Made by a program: the position numbers and the translations under genes | In this document: positions 50,627 through 61,657 of the stretch, one piece after another | How positions within the stretch are numbered: position 1 is the first letter of the stretch | Layout: every line of letters starts with the position of its first letter | Source: Clostridiaceae bacterium | GTDB taxonomy: Bacteria; Cyanobacteriota; Vampirovibrionia; Gastranaerophilales; Gastranaerophilaceae | Assembly: GCA_022641775.1 (NCBI GenBank) | Contig: JALCDS010000008.1 | Span: 1 to 64,000 of the forward strand | DNA length: 64,000 nt | Reading direction: 5' to 3' | The notes under the pieces: generated by a model | Told to the model about the DNA's origin: nothing | Seen by the model: only the letters and a program-made list of their open reading frames with translations | Database searches by the model: none

Positions 50627-53600
50627 ATGAGTAAGTATAGTTTACTAAAAAAGTTAGGTATTGTTGTAGGTTCAGTTGCAGTTGTAACTTACGGAGCATT
50701 TTTGTTGTCTCCACTATTTTTATCAGGCGTTGTAAACAAATATATTCCTGATATTCAGGATCAGATTAAGACAAGTACCGGCATGACGGCTAAATTAACA
50801 GGCGTAAAACTGGTTGCAACACCAAAGTTAACGGTTGGTGTTAAGGCAGATAATGTTGAATTGACGTCTCCTGATGCAAAAAAAGTTTTAGCTGCAGATA
50901 ATTTTAGTGTGAAATTATCGTTATTTCCTATTTTAGTAAAAAAAATAGAACTCGATAGTATATCAGCAGACAATGTTTCTACTGACTTGGGTATAAAAAA
51001 TGATGGAACATTTGCAATTGAACAATATTTCCCTAAAAATACAAGTTCACAAGGACTGAAGCCATTACCTTATGGAATAAAACTTTCAAATCATCTGCCA
51101 AATATAAATATTTCAAATTACAATTTACGCTTAACTGATTTGGCAAAGAACAAAGAATATTCTATGTCAGGCGAAAATATTGATGTATCAGATTTCATTC
51201 TTGATAAAAAAATTAAAATAGATACAGTGGGGAAAATTACTTTAGAAAATAATACTCAATTTAATTATGATATAAAATTGTTAAACAAAATAATGCCTGA
51301 TATTCAGTTGAATGATATCATTTTCGCTTCCAAATCTATAGAAGCTACTCCAAAAAAGAACAATATAAATATTGGGAAAACAATTTTATATGTTTTAGAA
51401 GGTGTTCATAATAATGGTATAACCTCTAATATTATGGCAGATGTAAAAACTTATGGTTCTTTAGATGACTTTAATATGGATGGTAAACTGGATGTTGAAA
51501 ATCTTACATTGAACGTCTATGGCAAACCTTTACCAAAAGGTTTTGTAAAAATGAAGTTTAACAAAAATAAAGTAAAAATGGATTCAACTGTTTATACCTC
51601 ATCAACTGATTCAACTTCAATCGTTGGTAAATTTATTACAGGAAAACATCCAAAAGTCGATATGTCTGTTAAATCAAAGGCAAATTTAAAAGATATTGTT
51701 GAAACTTTTGACAGTATGTTCAAGGCTTTTAATTGTAAGCAACTTGATACCTTGAAAGCGACAGGGAAGATTGATGCTGATTTTAATTTGAAATCAAACT
51801 TGAAAGAAGTTGAATCATCCGGTTATTTAAGATTACAAAACGGAACAATTAATTACGGATTATACAAAGTTGCAATCAATAATATTATGGCTGATATTGA
51901 TTTATCAAATAATATGATTAATATCAAAAATACTGGTTTGACAATACTTTCACAACCTTTAAAAATATATGGAACTGTTAAACAAAATGCAGATTGCGAT
52001 GTCCATATTATTGCTGACAAATTACAATTGAGAGGTTTGTTATTGGCGCTTGGTCAAATAAGTATATTGAAAGATAATGATATTTCTTCTGGCATTCTTT
52101 CAATGAATACTGTATTAAAAGGTAAGTTGAATAAACTCTCGCCGAAAGTTAATTTGTTGATAAGTAATGTAAGTTTGAAAAATAAATCTTCAAAGACATA
52201 TGTAAATGCGGGTTCTGCACTTGTAGATATTTCAACTGATAAAAAAGCTTATACAGGAAAAGTTAAGGTAACAAACGTTACTGCGAAAAACTCAAACTTA
52301 TCTGTTAGAATTCCGGATTCTGCAATATCTTTCGGAACCAAAGATATTTTGATTGATAAGGCTTATATATTGGTAAATAATTCAAGAATAAATATTACAG
52401 GTAAAATTGCTGATTATACAACGAAGAAAATGAAATTTTCTATAAAAGCTATTGGTAACGTATTATCTTCTGATATAAAATCAATGATGCCGAAAATTTC
52501 AGGATTATCAATCAGAGCTGCTGGTTCAATGCCATTGTCAGCTACAATTACCGGAGATAAGGATACCCAAAATGTTGTATTAAGATTGACGGCAACTCCT
52601 GGAAATTATCTTTCGGTAGCTGATATCAATACGCTTAAAGGTAAAAAATCTATAATAAATTCTAATATGGAAATATCGGGGAATTCTGTAACACTATCTG
52701 ATACAGGTTTATTTGCAAATTCTTTATCAAATCCTGTTATTAGAGTAACTGGTTCAATTGATAATTTGTCAGGTAATCAAAAATTAAATTCTTTGAAAAT
52801 AGTTACTCCTTCTCAAATTAGTATGTCTATTCCGGGTTACAGCGGATCTAAAGCTAATTTTGCTGCTAATATTACAGCGAATGGAAGCGTTTCATCTCCA
52901 TCATTAAGAGGTGCAATTTCTTTGCCTTACGTTTCTATTCCTACAATGAAATTGTTGTTGAAAAACACTTCTGTTGATATGTCAAACGCTATGACTTCAG
53001 TTGATTGTCCATCTTTGAAGATAGCCAATTCTTCAATGAGTGGGAAGGCGAAGATTAATAACAATTTCAATAATGGTATAATTATCGATTCAATGTCATT
53101 TAATTCAGGATATATTGATGCGGATGCCCTTACAAAAGCATTGTCCTCAATGCCGTCCTCATCTTCATCTTCAAAACCTATCAGTATTACTATCTATAAT
53201 GGAAACGGTAATATTTCAAAGATAAAATCAGGTGGGCTTGTTGCTGATAATGTAAGTTCAAACTTTAGCTTGAAAAATAATAATTTGTATATGAACAATT
53301 TGTCAGCTGAAGCTTATGATGGAAAAGTTACAGGAAAAGTTTCATACAATATTTTGAATTCTAAAGCAAATGTAGCTTTGACAGGTTCAGGTATGAATGC
53401 AGTGAAAGCTATTGCAGGATTCTTTGGGGTAAAAAATGCTTTGTCCGGAAAATTAGGTTTTAATACAAATTTAACTTTAAAAGCTACGACTCAAGATGTT
53501 ATGATGAAGACCGCAAAAGGTGATGTTTCATTTAATATTGATGATGGAACATTTATGAATATTGGTACTTTACAATCATTTTTAGATGCTCAAAATATTT

Positions 53601-54310
53601 TGCAAAATGCTATAATGAAGGCTGCAGTTTCATCTATTTCTTACCTGCCTGCTGTTAAAAATACCGCAAATTTCAAAAATTTGTCAGGAAATATGACATT
53701 ATCAAACGGTTGGGCAAGAATTAATTCAATAAAATCTCAAGGTAATACTTTATGTTATTACGTGGCAGGTAAATATAATCTGACTTCAGGTTACACAGGG
53801 GTAACAGTTCTTGGCAGATTGTCTGCGGATGTTGTATCATTGATGGGACCTGTAGGAAGTTTGTCATTAACTAAATTGACATCTTACATTCCAAAATTTG
53901 GAACAATGACAGGCAAATTAATTAATGCAATGACGTCAAATCCTGCTACAGAAAAAACGTCAGCGTTACCTGCATTGGCATCAGGTTCTACTAATTATAA
54001 AGATTTTAAAGTAATTGTTAACGGTAAAATAGGTACAACATCTTCAATAAAATCTTTCAAATGGCTTTCAGTTTGTGATACTTCTGCAATTACTAAATTG
54101 AGTATAAAAGAACAATATGCAACCACCAAGAAAGCTGTTAAAGATACTTATACGGCTAAGGTTAATGAAGCCAAAAATAGATTGGAAACTGCTCGTACTC
54201 AGGCACAAACGCAAGCTACTCAAGTTAACAATATAAAAACAAATGCGAAAAATTTAAATAATTGGAAAAACTTGTTGAATGGTGGCGCTTCAATGGGAAC
54301 AGGACAATAA
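50627..54310 (+). CDS. AsmA-family-like envelope protein
   Basis: 1227 residues. The ATG at 50627 has AGAGGA 6 bases upstream; a GTG 21 bases earlier is less likely. An N-terminal membrane helix (about 8-30) is followed by a long beta-rich repeat region of the AsmA/TamB/DUF type, starting KTSTGMTAKLTGVKLVATP and NVSTDLGIKNDGTFAIEQYF, and continuing with repeating patterns of about 100 residues. The C-terminal part (about 960-1090, SFNIDDGTFMNIGTLQSFL) matches the AsmA C-terminal domain, ending in a coiled coil. Family members span the periplasm and are linked to outer-membrane biogenesis and lipid transport, which points to a double membrane. Confidence 0.85.
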   Translation: MSKYSLLKKLGIVVGSVAVVTYGAFLLSPLFLSGVVNKYIPDIQDQIKTSTGMTAKLTGVKLVATPKLTVGVKADNVELTSPDAKKVLAADNFSVKLSLFPILVKKIELDSISADNVSTDLGIKNDGTFAIEQYFPKNTSSQGLKPLPYGIKLSNHLPNINISNYNLRLTDLAKNKEYSMSGENIDVSDFILDKKIKIDTVGKITLENNTQFNYDIKLLNKIMPDIQLNDIIFASKSIEATPKKNNINIGKTILYVLEGVHNNGITSNIMADVKTYGSLDDFNMDGKLDVENLTLNVYGKPLPKGFVKMKFNKNKVKMDSTVYTSSTDSTSIVGKFITGKHPKVDMSVKSKANLKDIVETFDSMFKAFNCKQLDTLKATGKIDADFNLKSNLKEVESSGYLRLQNGTINYGLYKVAINNIMADIDLSNNMINIKNTGLTILSQPLKIYGTVKQNADCDVHIIADKLQLRGLLLALGQISILKDNDISSGILSMNTVLKGKLNKLSPKVNLLISNVSLKNKSSKTYVNAGSALVDISTDKKAYTGKVKVTNVTAKNSNLSVRIPDSAISFGTKDILIDKAYILVNNSRINITGKIADYTTKKMKFSIKAIGNVLSSDIKSMMPKISGLSIRAAGSMPLSATITGDKDTQNVVLRLTATPGNYLSVADINTLKGKKSIINSNMEISGNSVTLSDTGLFANSLSNPVIRVTGSIDNLSGNQKLNSLKIVTPSQISMSIPGYSGSKANFAANITANGSVSSPSLRGAISLPYVSIPTMKLLLKNTSVDMSNAMTSVDCPSLKIANSSMSGKAKINNNFNNGIIIDSMSFNSGYIDADALTKALSSMPSSSSSSKPISITIYNGNGNISKIKSGGLVADNVSSNFSLKNNNLYMNNLSAEAYDGKVTGKVSYNILNSKANVALTGSGMNAVKAIAGFFGVKNALSGKLGFNTNLTLKATTQDVMMKTAKGDVSFNIDDGTFMNIGTLQSFLDAQNILQNAIMKAAVSSISYLPAVKNTANFKNLSGNMTLSNGWARINSIKSQGNTLCYYVAGKYNLTSGYTGVTVLGRLSADVVSLMGPVGSLSLTKLTSYIPKFGTMTGKLINAMTSNPATEKTSALPALASGSTNYKDFKVIVNGKIGTTSSIKSFKWLSVCDTSAITKLSIKEQYATTKKAVKDTYTAKVNEAKNRLETARTQAQTQATQVNNIKTNAKNLNNWKNLLNGGASMGTGQ

Positions 54311-54311
54311 G

Positions 54312-54539
54312 TCAGATTTTAAAAATATTTTTCTTTTTTAAATCTTTTTTATGTACTACGAGTCCGCATTTTGAACAGCTCAAAATTTCACCTGTAGAAT
54401 CTATTGGTAAAAAAATATGTTCGCAATCGGTTGTCTCATTATCAGTATCTGTTGAATCTTTGTTATCCAACGGATTGTATGTGACATTTCTTTCGTATTT
54501 TTTATTGATAAAACGACACAGCAATTCAAAAATATACAT
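54312..54539 (-). CDS. Small Cys/His protein coupled to cdd
   Basis: 75 residues. The C-terminal half has DCEHIF then SCSKCGLVVH, a C-x-H/C-x2-C arrangement that could bind one zinc. The start codon overlaps the cdd stop by one base (TAATG), indicating translational coupling. The protein is otherwise unrelated to known families. It is convergent with the AsmA-like gene, with only a base between the two. Confidence 0.6.
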   Translation of the reverse strand: MYIFELLCRFINKKYERNVTYNPLDNKDSTDTDNETTDCEHIFLPIDSTGEILSCSKCGLVVHKKDLKKKNIFKI

Positions 54540-54922
54540 TATAGCTTAAAACACCCCGGAAGAAGTTCACTAAGTGTTCTGATTTTTATTCCATCTTGAG
54601 TTTTAGTTATTATAGAGATATCTGTATCTCCATCAAATTCTGCTAATACTTGACGGCAAGCTCCGCAAGGAAGACAATCTTCCATATTTGGTGAATATAT
54701 TGCAATTGCAGAAATATTTCTGTCGCCACTTGTAACAGCGGTTCCTATGGCATTTCTTTCTGCACAGATAGTCATTCCAAAACTTGCATTTTCAAAATTG
54801 CAACCTTCATACATATTCCCGCTTTCGCATAATACACATGCCCCTACTGCAAAATGAGAGTATGGTGAGTAAGAGTTTTTTGAAGCCTCAATGGCTTTTT
54901 CCATAAGTTGATTATAATCCAT
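54539..54922 (-). CDS. cdd: Cytidine deaminase
   Basis: 127 residues, the size of homotetrameric cytidine deaminase. Zinc-binding motifs: ASFGMTICAERNAI (Cys-Ala-Glu) and LPCGACRQVLAEF (two cysteines), with the N-terminal SYSPYSHFAVGACVL. It turns cytidine into uridine for pyrimidine salvage. Coupled to the small Cys/His gene. Confidence 0.97.
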   Translation of the reverse strand: MDYNQLMEKAIEASKNSYSPYSHFAVGACVLCESGNMYEGCNFENASFGMTICAERNAIGTAVTSGDRNISAIAIYSPNMEDCLPCGACRQVLAEFDGDTDISIITKTQDGIKIRTLSELLPGCFKL

Positions 54923-54999
54923 AATAACCTCTTTACTATTTTGTCATTCTATTTTATAACACGTTTTATAATTTACAATCCCTTATTTGAATGAATATG

Positions 55000-55008
55000 T
55001 GCTATAAT
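55000..55008 (+). promoter_or_regulatory. Extended -10 element, likely leaderless
   Basis: TGCTATAAT, an extended -10, ends 6 bases before the ATG at 55015; there is no ribosome-binding sequence between. The -35 region is weak. Confidence 0.55.
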
Positions 55009-55014
55009 ATTTTT

Positions 55015-55869
55015 ATGAAAAATAAATTGTTGATACTGTTAATATTTTTCTTTTCATTTGTACCGATGGTTTTTGCAAAAGAATTTGAGGTTGTAGTTTT
55101 GCCAATGAGTATTGTTGAAGAAAGGCAAAATTTTTATGCATTTGAAAACCCTGATGAGGTTGTAGCCGGTGATGTTATAAAAAATTTCAATCAGTCCTTC
55201 AAGGTTCATTCCCCAGATTTGTATGAGTTGAATGCAAAATTAAACAGTTCTGATGATTTTAAAACTTATACAAAAAATGCTGTAAAAACGTTTAAAGCAA
55301 CCGGTGAAATTGATTATGATTCATTGAAACATGTTGCAGAAGCATTTAATGCCCATTCTGTTTTGTTAATTTATGATTTTGTGACGCCAAAAACAGGCAA
55401 GGCTAAACGCGATATTTATGAGGTTTTATATGTAAACAGTGTCTTTGATATTCAAAATAAAAACGAAATGAAAACCGAAGCGGTCTTACTTGATAATGTA
55501 AATGACCTTGTTATGTGGTCTGCAACGTATAGAAATCCGCTATCTGATAAAGTGGACAGTTATAAGGCTTTGACGTATGCTGATGCGTTTGCCCAATGTG
55601 AAAATTTGAAATTGTATTCAAAGGATATTTTGTCAAAAAATATTGCACAAAATGTTACCTTGAGATTTTATCCAAAGAGTGTAAGAGCTGTTGATGTAAA
55701 AACAACAGGTGAAAAAATGGATTCAGGAATATTCAAGTTTGATAAGGATGTTCCTACTATTGATACTTTAATAAAAAAGAGTTTAGAAAATAACAAAGAA
55801 AATACTTCTGACGATGAACCAGATGGATTTGATGAAAATAAGTATGGCGAAATTATATTGGGTTTGTAA
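55015..55869 (+). CDS. Exported protein of unknown function
   Basis: 284 residues with a clear signal peptide (MKNKLLILLIFFFSFVPMVFA). An earlier in-frame ATG at 54991 is rejected because it lies upstream of the -10 element and the signal peptide begins at 55015. The mature part starts VVVLPMSIVEERQNFYAFEN and has an alpha/beta look, with FNAHSVLLIYDFVTPKTG and VMWSATYRNPL; it recalls outer-membrane or curli-assembly lipoproteins of the CsgG-like group but lacks a lipobox. Acidic C-terminus. It precedes the ECF cassette by 86 bases; membership in that regulon is inferred only from position. Confidence 0.75.
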   Translation: MKNKLLILLIFFFSFVPMVFAKEFEVVVLPMSIVEERQNFYAFENPDEVVAGDVIKNFNQSFKVHSPDLYELNAKLNSSDDFKTYTKNAVKTFKATGEIDYDSLKHVAEAFNAHSVLLIYDFVTPKTGKAKRDIYEVLYVNSVFDIQNKNEMKTEAVLLDNVNDLVMWSATYRNPLSDKVDSYKALTYADAFAQCENLKLYSKDILSKNIAQNVTLRFYPKSVRAVDVKTTGEKMDSGIFKFDKDVPTIDTLIKKSLENNKENTSDDEPDGFDENKYGEIILGL

Positions 55870-55904
55870 TTTTGTTGAATTGTGTTAAACTTAAGTCTTA
55901 AAAA

Positions 55905-55930
55905 TGAACATTTGTTGTTTTAAATCGTTA
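55905..55930 (+). promoter_or_regulatory. ECF-type promoter of the anti-sigma/sigma cassette
   Basis: TGAAC at 55905-55909 and CGTTA at 55926-55930, 16 bases apart, resemble the GAAC / CGT pair used by ECF sigma factors such as SigW. The location, 26 bases before the anti-sigma start, suggests autoregulation. Confidence 0.5.
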
Positions 55931-55955
55931 TATAGATGTAAAGGATGTAACTAAA

Positions 55956-56300
55956 ATGACAAATAAATGTACAAAATATCAAGGTTTATTTATTTTTGCA
56001 GATGAAAAAACATTTTTGTCTCACGTTGATTCTTGCGATGAATGTAAGGCAGAACATGAAAAAATGGAACGAGTTTCCGCTTTGATTCAAGAAGTTAAAC
56101 CTCTATATAGACAGAACAAATCAAGAACAAAGGCATTGAAGGCTGCTTGCGTGATGTTTGCACTGTTTGTATTTGGTGTTTCTTTTACTGCACTTGATTC
56201 AAAGTTTTCAATTATGGATACACTAAAATACGGGCAGGCTGTTAGTCTTGAAGATATGGGGTTCCCTGTTGATTCATATGGTTTGCTCATGGTAGAGTAA
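55956..56300 (+). CDS. Probable zinc-finger anti-sigma factor
   Basis: 114 residues. The N-terminus holds HVDSCDECKAEH, the H-x3-C-x2-C core of ZAS anti-sigma factors, followed by a membrane helix (about 63-80, AACVMFALFVFGVSFTAL) and a short outer part. It should bind and hold the ECF sigma factor encoded next, whose ATG overlaps its stop codon by one base. AAAGGATG upstream serves as ribosome-binding site. In ZAS proteins the sigma factor is freed when the anti-sigma is cut or senses a signal. Confidence 0.8.
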   Translation: MTNKCTKYQGLFIFADEKTFLSHVDSCDECKAEHEKMERVSALIQEVKPLYRQNKSRTKALKAACVMFALFVFGVSFTALDSKFSIMDTLKYGQAVSLEDMGFPVDSYGLLMVE

Positions 56301-56797
56301 TGGATTTTAACAAGATTTTTAAAGAAAATCGAGATAACGTAAAAAATATAATCAAGCTTATAACAAAAGAAGAAAACGATGATCTCGAACAAGAAGTATA
56401 TATAAAAGTTCTGAAAAATTCTGATAAGTATCAGGAAAGAGGGGCTTTTAAAACGTGGATATCTACTATCGCAAAAAATGTTTCTAGAGATTATTTAAAG
56501 TCTTCATCATACAAAACGGCTGTCAATTCTACATCAGATGAAAATATAGTAAATTCTATTTCTGACAAAACTGTGTCTCCGGAGTTGAAGTTGGTAAAAT
56601 CAGATAGACAGAGAATGATTACTAAAGCAATCAATTCACTGAAACCTAAATTAAAAGAAGTTATTATAATGACTGAATTTGATGGATTAAGTTATGAAGA
56701 CTGCGCTAAAAAATTAAATTGTCCTATAGGAACTATTAAATCTAGAATCTATAATGCGAAGCAAGAATTGGCAGAACAATTAAAAGATTTATTATAA
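56300..56797 (+). CDS. ECF RNA polymerase sigma factor
   Basis: 165 residues, the size of group 4 sigma factors. Region 2: DDLEQEVYIKVLKNSDKY then GAFKTWISTIAKNVSRDYL; region 4: LKEVIIMTEFDGLSYEDC and AKKLNCPIGTIKSRIYNAKQ. Only regions 2 and 4 are present. Its start overlaps the anti-sigma gene by one base, the classic sign of co-regulation. The Spy-like gene follows 15 bases later and may be both a target and a sensor. Confidence 0.92.
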   Translation: MDFNKIFKENRDNVKNIIKLITKEENDDLEQEVYIKVLKNSDKYQERGAFKTWISTIAKNVSRDYLKSSSYKTAVNSTSDENIVNSISDKTVSPELKLVKSDRQRMITKAINSLKPKLKEVIIMTEFDGLSYEDCAKKLNCPIGTIKSRIYNAKQELAEQLKDLL

Positions 56798-56812
56798 AAG
56801 AAAGGATAAAAA

Positions 56813-57427
56813 ATGAAAAAAGCATTATTAATTGCTGGAATTATAGCTATTACTGCGGCACCAATCTCTATTAGTGTCAATACTTTTGCTAAAACTACTC
56901 CAACAAAGGCTACTCAATCTCAAAGCGATGTTAAGCCTCAACAATCCTCTTGTGATAGACATAGGGGACCTTCTCCTGAAGAAATGAAACGTCGTGCAGA
57001 ATTTGAAAAGAAATTAAAACTTACAGATGCACAAAAAGCTCAAGCTAAGATTATCAGAGAAAAAGGCAGAACTGAAATTCACCCGATTATGGAAAAGATT
57101 AAAGAGAAACATCAAAAAATTCATTCTATAAGAAATAACACAAAATTATCTGAGCAAGCTAAGGCCGCTCAGATTGACCAGTTGAGAAAAGAATTGGGCG
57201 CGTTGAAACGTTATGCTCATGAATTGCAAATGAAAAATATGCAGGAATTTGAAGGTATTTTAACAAAGAAACAACTAAAAACATTAAACAAGATGAAAAA
57301 AGAAGGACGTAAGAATTTTGATAAGGATTTCAGAAAAAATCATCCGCAACGTCCTATGTTCGGACCTCCACCAGAGGGTGATGATGGCGACCATCAAGGT
57401 CCTCCACCTCCTCCGCCTGAAGATTAA
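56813..57427 (+). CDS. Exported Spy/CpxP-like (LTxxQ) protein
   Basis: 204 residues with a signal peptide (about 1-26, ending NTFAK). The helical core has KLKLTDAQKAQAKIIREKGR and a second LTKKQLKTLNKMKKEG, two copies of the LTxxQ-type motif of Spy/CpxP periplasmic chaperone-like and metal-sensing proteins. The C-terminus is Pro-rich and acidic (GPPPEGDDGDHQGPP). With the anti-sigma and ECF genes it resembles cnrYXH-type envelope or metal stress systems, where a LTxxQ protein senses the signal. The terminator is 10 bases downstream. Confidence 0.8.
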   Translation: MKKALLIAGIIAITAAPISISVNTFAKTTPTKATQSQSDVKPQQSSCDRHRGPSPEEMKRRAEFEKKLKLTDAQKAQAKIIREKGRTEIHPIMEKIKEKHQKIHSIRNNTKLSEQAKAAQIDQLRKELGALKRYAHELQMKNMQEFEGILTKKQLKTLNKMKKEGRKNFDKDFRKNHPQRPMFGPPPEGDDGDHQGPPPPPPED

Positions 57428-57435
57428 TATTTCTA

Positions 57436-57464
57436 AAAAGAACCGGTTTATACCGGTTCTTTTT
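57436..57464 (+). terminator. Intrinsic terminator of the ECF cassette
   Basis: AAAGAACCGGT-ttat-ACCGGTTCTTTTT, nearly perfect stem plus T run. Confidence 0.9.
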
Positions 57465-57592
57465 GTAACAATATGTAATGAATAATATTGAAAAGACAGA
57501 AAACCGTTAAAAACGCTATAGCCTTTGAGTTTGCTGGTTTAAAACATAATGGTAAAATAGGTGAATAATTTCTGCTGAATATTTTATCTTTT

Positions 57593-57601
57593 TGTTATAA
57601 T
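57593..57601 (+). promoter_or_regulatory. Extended -10 promoter of cysK
   Basis: TGTTATAAT, an extended -10, 17 bases before the ATG at 57619, with GAGGTG as ribosome-binding site between. Confidence 0.55.
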
Positions 57602-57618
57602 TGTGTAGAGGTGTGGTT

Positions 57619-58536
57619 ATGAATATAAAAGAGAATATTTTGTTTGCAATTGGAAATACTCCGCTTGTAAAAATTGATAGAATTAACGATGGTGTTGCAA
57701 CTATTTTGGCAAAAGTTGAGAGCAGAAATCCTGCTGGTTCAATCAAGGACAGACCTGCTCTTAATATGATAGAAGTAGCTGAAAAACAAGGACTTATAAA
57801 CAAGGATACAATAATCATTGAACCTACAAGTGGAAATACAGGTATTGGGCTTGCTATGGTATGTGCAGTAAAAGGTTATAAAATGATATTGACAATGCCA
57901 GAAACTATGAGTGTAGAGCGTAGAATGTTATTAAAAGCTTATGGCGCAGAACTTGTATTGACCGATGGAACAAAAGGAATGCAAGGTGCTTTAGATAAAG
58001 CAGATGAATTACATAAACAATACAAAAACTCATTCATTCCTTCACAATTCTCAAATCCTGCAAATCCTCAAAGTCATGTAAAAACAACTTCTGAAGAAAT
58101 TTGGTCTGATACTGATGGAAAAGTAGATATAGTTGTAGCCGGTGTTGGTACCGGTGGAACAATTTCAGGCATCGCTCAGGGTTTGAAATCCAAAAATAAA
58201 AATATAAAAGCAATAGCAGTTGAACCATATACAAGTCAGGTTTTATCAGGAAAATCTGCAGGTTCTCACAAAATTCAGGGAATTGGCGCAAATTTTGTAC
58301 CTGATAATTTTGATAGAAATCTTGTAGATGAGATTATCCCAGTTACAAATGAAGATTCTTATGAATATGCAAGACAACTGGCAAAGAATGAGGGCATTCT
58401 TTCAGGTATCTCAGCGGGTGCTGCAATGTATGCTGCAAATGAAGTTTCAAAACGCCCTGAAAATAAGAACAAGATTATTGTAGTTGTATTGCCGGATAGT
58501 GGCGAGCGATATTTATCAAGCGGTTTGTTTGATTAA
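57619..58536 (+). CDS. cysK: Cysteine synthase A
   Basis: 305 residues; O-acetylserine sulfhydrylase. The PLP lysine lies in [12 protein letters not shown], the phosphate-binding loop is [11 protein letters not shown] and [10 protein letters not shown], and the C-terminal substrate part has [14 protein letters not shown] at 57619 is used rather than the earlier TTG at 57601, because the latter falls inside the -10. It makes cysteine from O-acetylserine and sulfide; cysE is not in the window. It stands alone. Confidence 0.95.
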   Translation: MNIKENILFAIGNTPLVKIDRINDGVATILAKVESRNPAGSIKDRPALNMIEVAEKQGLINKDTIIIEPTSGNTGIGLAMVCAVKGYKMILTMPETMSVERRMLLKAYGAELVLTDGTKGMQGALDKADELHKQYKNSFIPSQFSNPANPQSHVKTTSEEIWSDTDGKVDIVVAGVGTGGTISGIAQGLKSKNKNIKAIAVEPYTSQVLSGKSAGSHKIQGIGANFVPDNFDRNLVDEIIPVTNEDSYEYARQLAKNEGILSGISAGAAMYAANEVSKRPENKNKIIVVVLPDSGERYLSSGLFD

Positions 58537-58625
58537 TTGTTAATTTTGTAACAAAATTTTTTATATTTGAATGTGCATATTTTTTGTAATGTTTATATAT
58601 ATAAGTTTGAATATGAGGAGTTTTC

Positions 58626-59525
58626 ATGGTACAAATTTCAATTGAGCAAAATCAAGGAATAACGCAAGCTTTAAAAAAAGCTGTTGGGGGCAAAGTTAAA
58701 AGCAATATTTCTGCTGCTGATTGGCAACAGGCAATAAATATGGCGCAAGAAGGTAAAGAAAAAAGTATTTTTAAATCTTCTGACAAGGATAAAAATACAA
58801 ATATGTCTGATGTCAAAGATTGGCACCAAAACTTTGTTGTTGATAAGCAAACTATTGAAATAGATCAAGGTGTTTTTGACAAAATAAAAGAGTTGCTAAC
58901 CGGAGGAAATTCTTCGGCAAAGACGCAAAACACAGATAACCCAATAGACGGAGGAGAATTACCTGAAGTTGTTGTGACAGGTCAGAATAAATCAAAGCTT
59001 CCATCTATTGCTTCAACAGTAGAACCTCCAAAGCTTCCGGATAAATTAAATTTGCATATCGATATAAATTCTAATCAGTTGACGGCGACAGATGGCAAAA
59101 TATTGGAGCGCTCTGTTAACGGCAAAAAACAAAATATAGAAATTACGCAAGATAAAGATGGTAACAAAGTTCGCTATGCGGTCAATGAAAATGGATCCAG
59201 AGGTGAGCAGCTTGTTGAGGTTAGTTCTGCTGGCAAAAATAAATACCTTACCAAGAGTCAATATGATAAACAGATTAATGAGCTGAAAGCTCAAATAAAT
59301 CCATCCGGACCTTGGCCAAGTGATATTAAAATTGAATTGATAGATATTGGAAACGGACCTCAACCTATATTTAAAAAGAATGGTAAGACTGTTTCAAGCA
59401 GTGATTTGGCACAGGCAATAAAAACAACGAACCAGAATCAGTATGTCGATTCTAATGTCAAGCCAAAAGTAAATTCTGAAAATGGTTCAATCCCATCGGT
59501 AGATGATAAATACGATATGGCATAG
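58626..59525 (+). CDS. Orphan 299-residue protein
   Basis: No family recognised. GAGGAG precedes the ATG. The N-terminus (VQISIEQNQGITQALKKAVG) is followed by a helical part with SNISAADWQQAINMAQEG, a low-complexity linker with PEVVVTGQN, and a beta-rich C-terminal half. No signal peptide. The pattern resembles other lineage-specific, possibly exported, proteins in this organism group, but this is impression only. Terminated by a strong hairpin. Confidence 0.65.
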   Translation: MVQISIEQNQGITQALKKAVGGKVKSNISAADWQQAINMAQEGKEKSIFKSSDKDKNTNMSDVKDWHQNFVVDKQTIEIDQGVFDKIKELLTGGNSSAKTQNTDNPIDGGELPEVVVTGQNKSKLPSIASTVEPPKLPDKLNLHIDINSNQLTATDGKILERSVNGKKQNIEITQDKDGNKVRYAVNENGSRGEQLVEVSSAGKNKYLTKSQYDKQINELKAQINPSGPWPSDIKIELIDIGNGPQPIFKKNGKTVSSSDLAQAIKTTNQNQYVDSNVKPKVNSENGSIPSVDDKYDMA

Positions 59526-59558
59526 AAAAAAGGGAACATATTATATGTTCCCTTTTTA
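59526..59558. terminator. Bidirectional intrinsic terminator
   Basis: AAAAAGGGAACATA-TTA-TATGTTCCCTTTTT between the orphan gene and the convergent groL. Confidence 0.9.
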
Positions 59559-59593
59559 GTTTTAACTTTGGATTAAAATTTTGTTCGTTCGAG

Positions 59594-61252
<1,659 letters not shown>

Positions 61253-61537
61253 TTATTCAATAATACCTAGTGCGTCTTTAATTGATAAAATTTTGTATTC
61301 AGTTCCGTCCATTTTTAAATCTGTTCCGGAATATTTTGCATACAAAATAGTATCACCAACTTTTACATCCATAGGTTCTCTTTCGCCTTTTTCGTTAAGT
61401 TTACCTTGTCCGATTGCTACAACTTCACCCTTTTGAGGTTTTTCTTTTGCACTTTCAGGAATAAAAATTCCGCCTGATGTTTGTTCAGTATCTTCAATAA
61501 TTTTAATTAAAATTCTGTCGCCTAATGGTTTAATCAT
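61253..61537 (-). CDS. groS: Co-chaperonin GroES
   Basis: 94 residues. IKPLGDRILIKIIEDTEQTSGGI with the mobile loop, GEVVAIGQGK and VGDTILYAKYSGTD match the family. First gene of the groES-groEL operon. No CIRCE element (TTAGCACTC-N9-GAGTGCTAA) is seen upstream, so HrcA-type control is not evident. A possible promoter has TTGGGA at 61604-61599 and TATAAA at 61580-61575 with an 18-base spacer. Confidence 0.98.
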   Translation of the reverse strand: MIKPLGDRILIKIIEDTEQTSGGIFIPESAKEKPQKGEVVAIGQGKLNEKGEREPMDVKVGDTILYAKYSGTDLKMDGTEYKILSIKDALGIIE

Positions 61538-61591
61538 AATATATCCTCTCCTTTTCTCTTTTACCTACATATTATTTATAATACGAGAAAT

Positions 61592-61636
61592 AAAAAAATC
61601 CCAAATAATTAACGAAAAATTAATTATTCGGGATTT
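61592..61636 (-). terminator. Terminator of the pilin-like gene
   Basis: Minus strand: AAATCCCGAATAATTAA pairs with TTAATTATTTGGGATTT (one wobble), then seven T residues. It lies just before groES, and its 3' arm overlaps the possible groES -35. Confidence 0.85.
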
Positions 61637-61657
61637 AAAAAAAAATATAATATGGTG

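Noticed and set aside
61538-61600. CIRCE element for HrcA control of groESL
   Set aside because: No TTAGCACTC-N9-GAGTGCTAA or close variant is present before groES.
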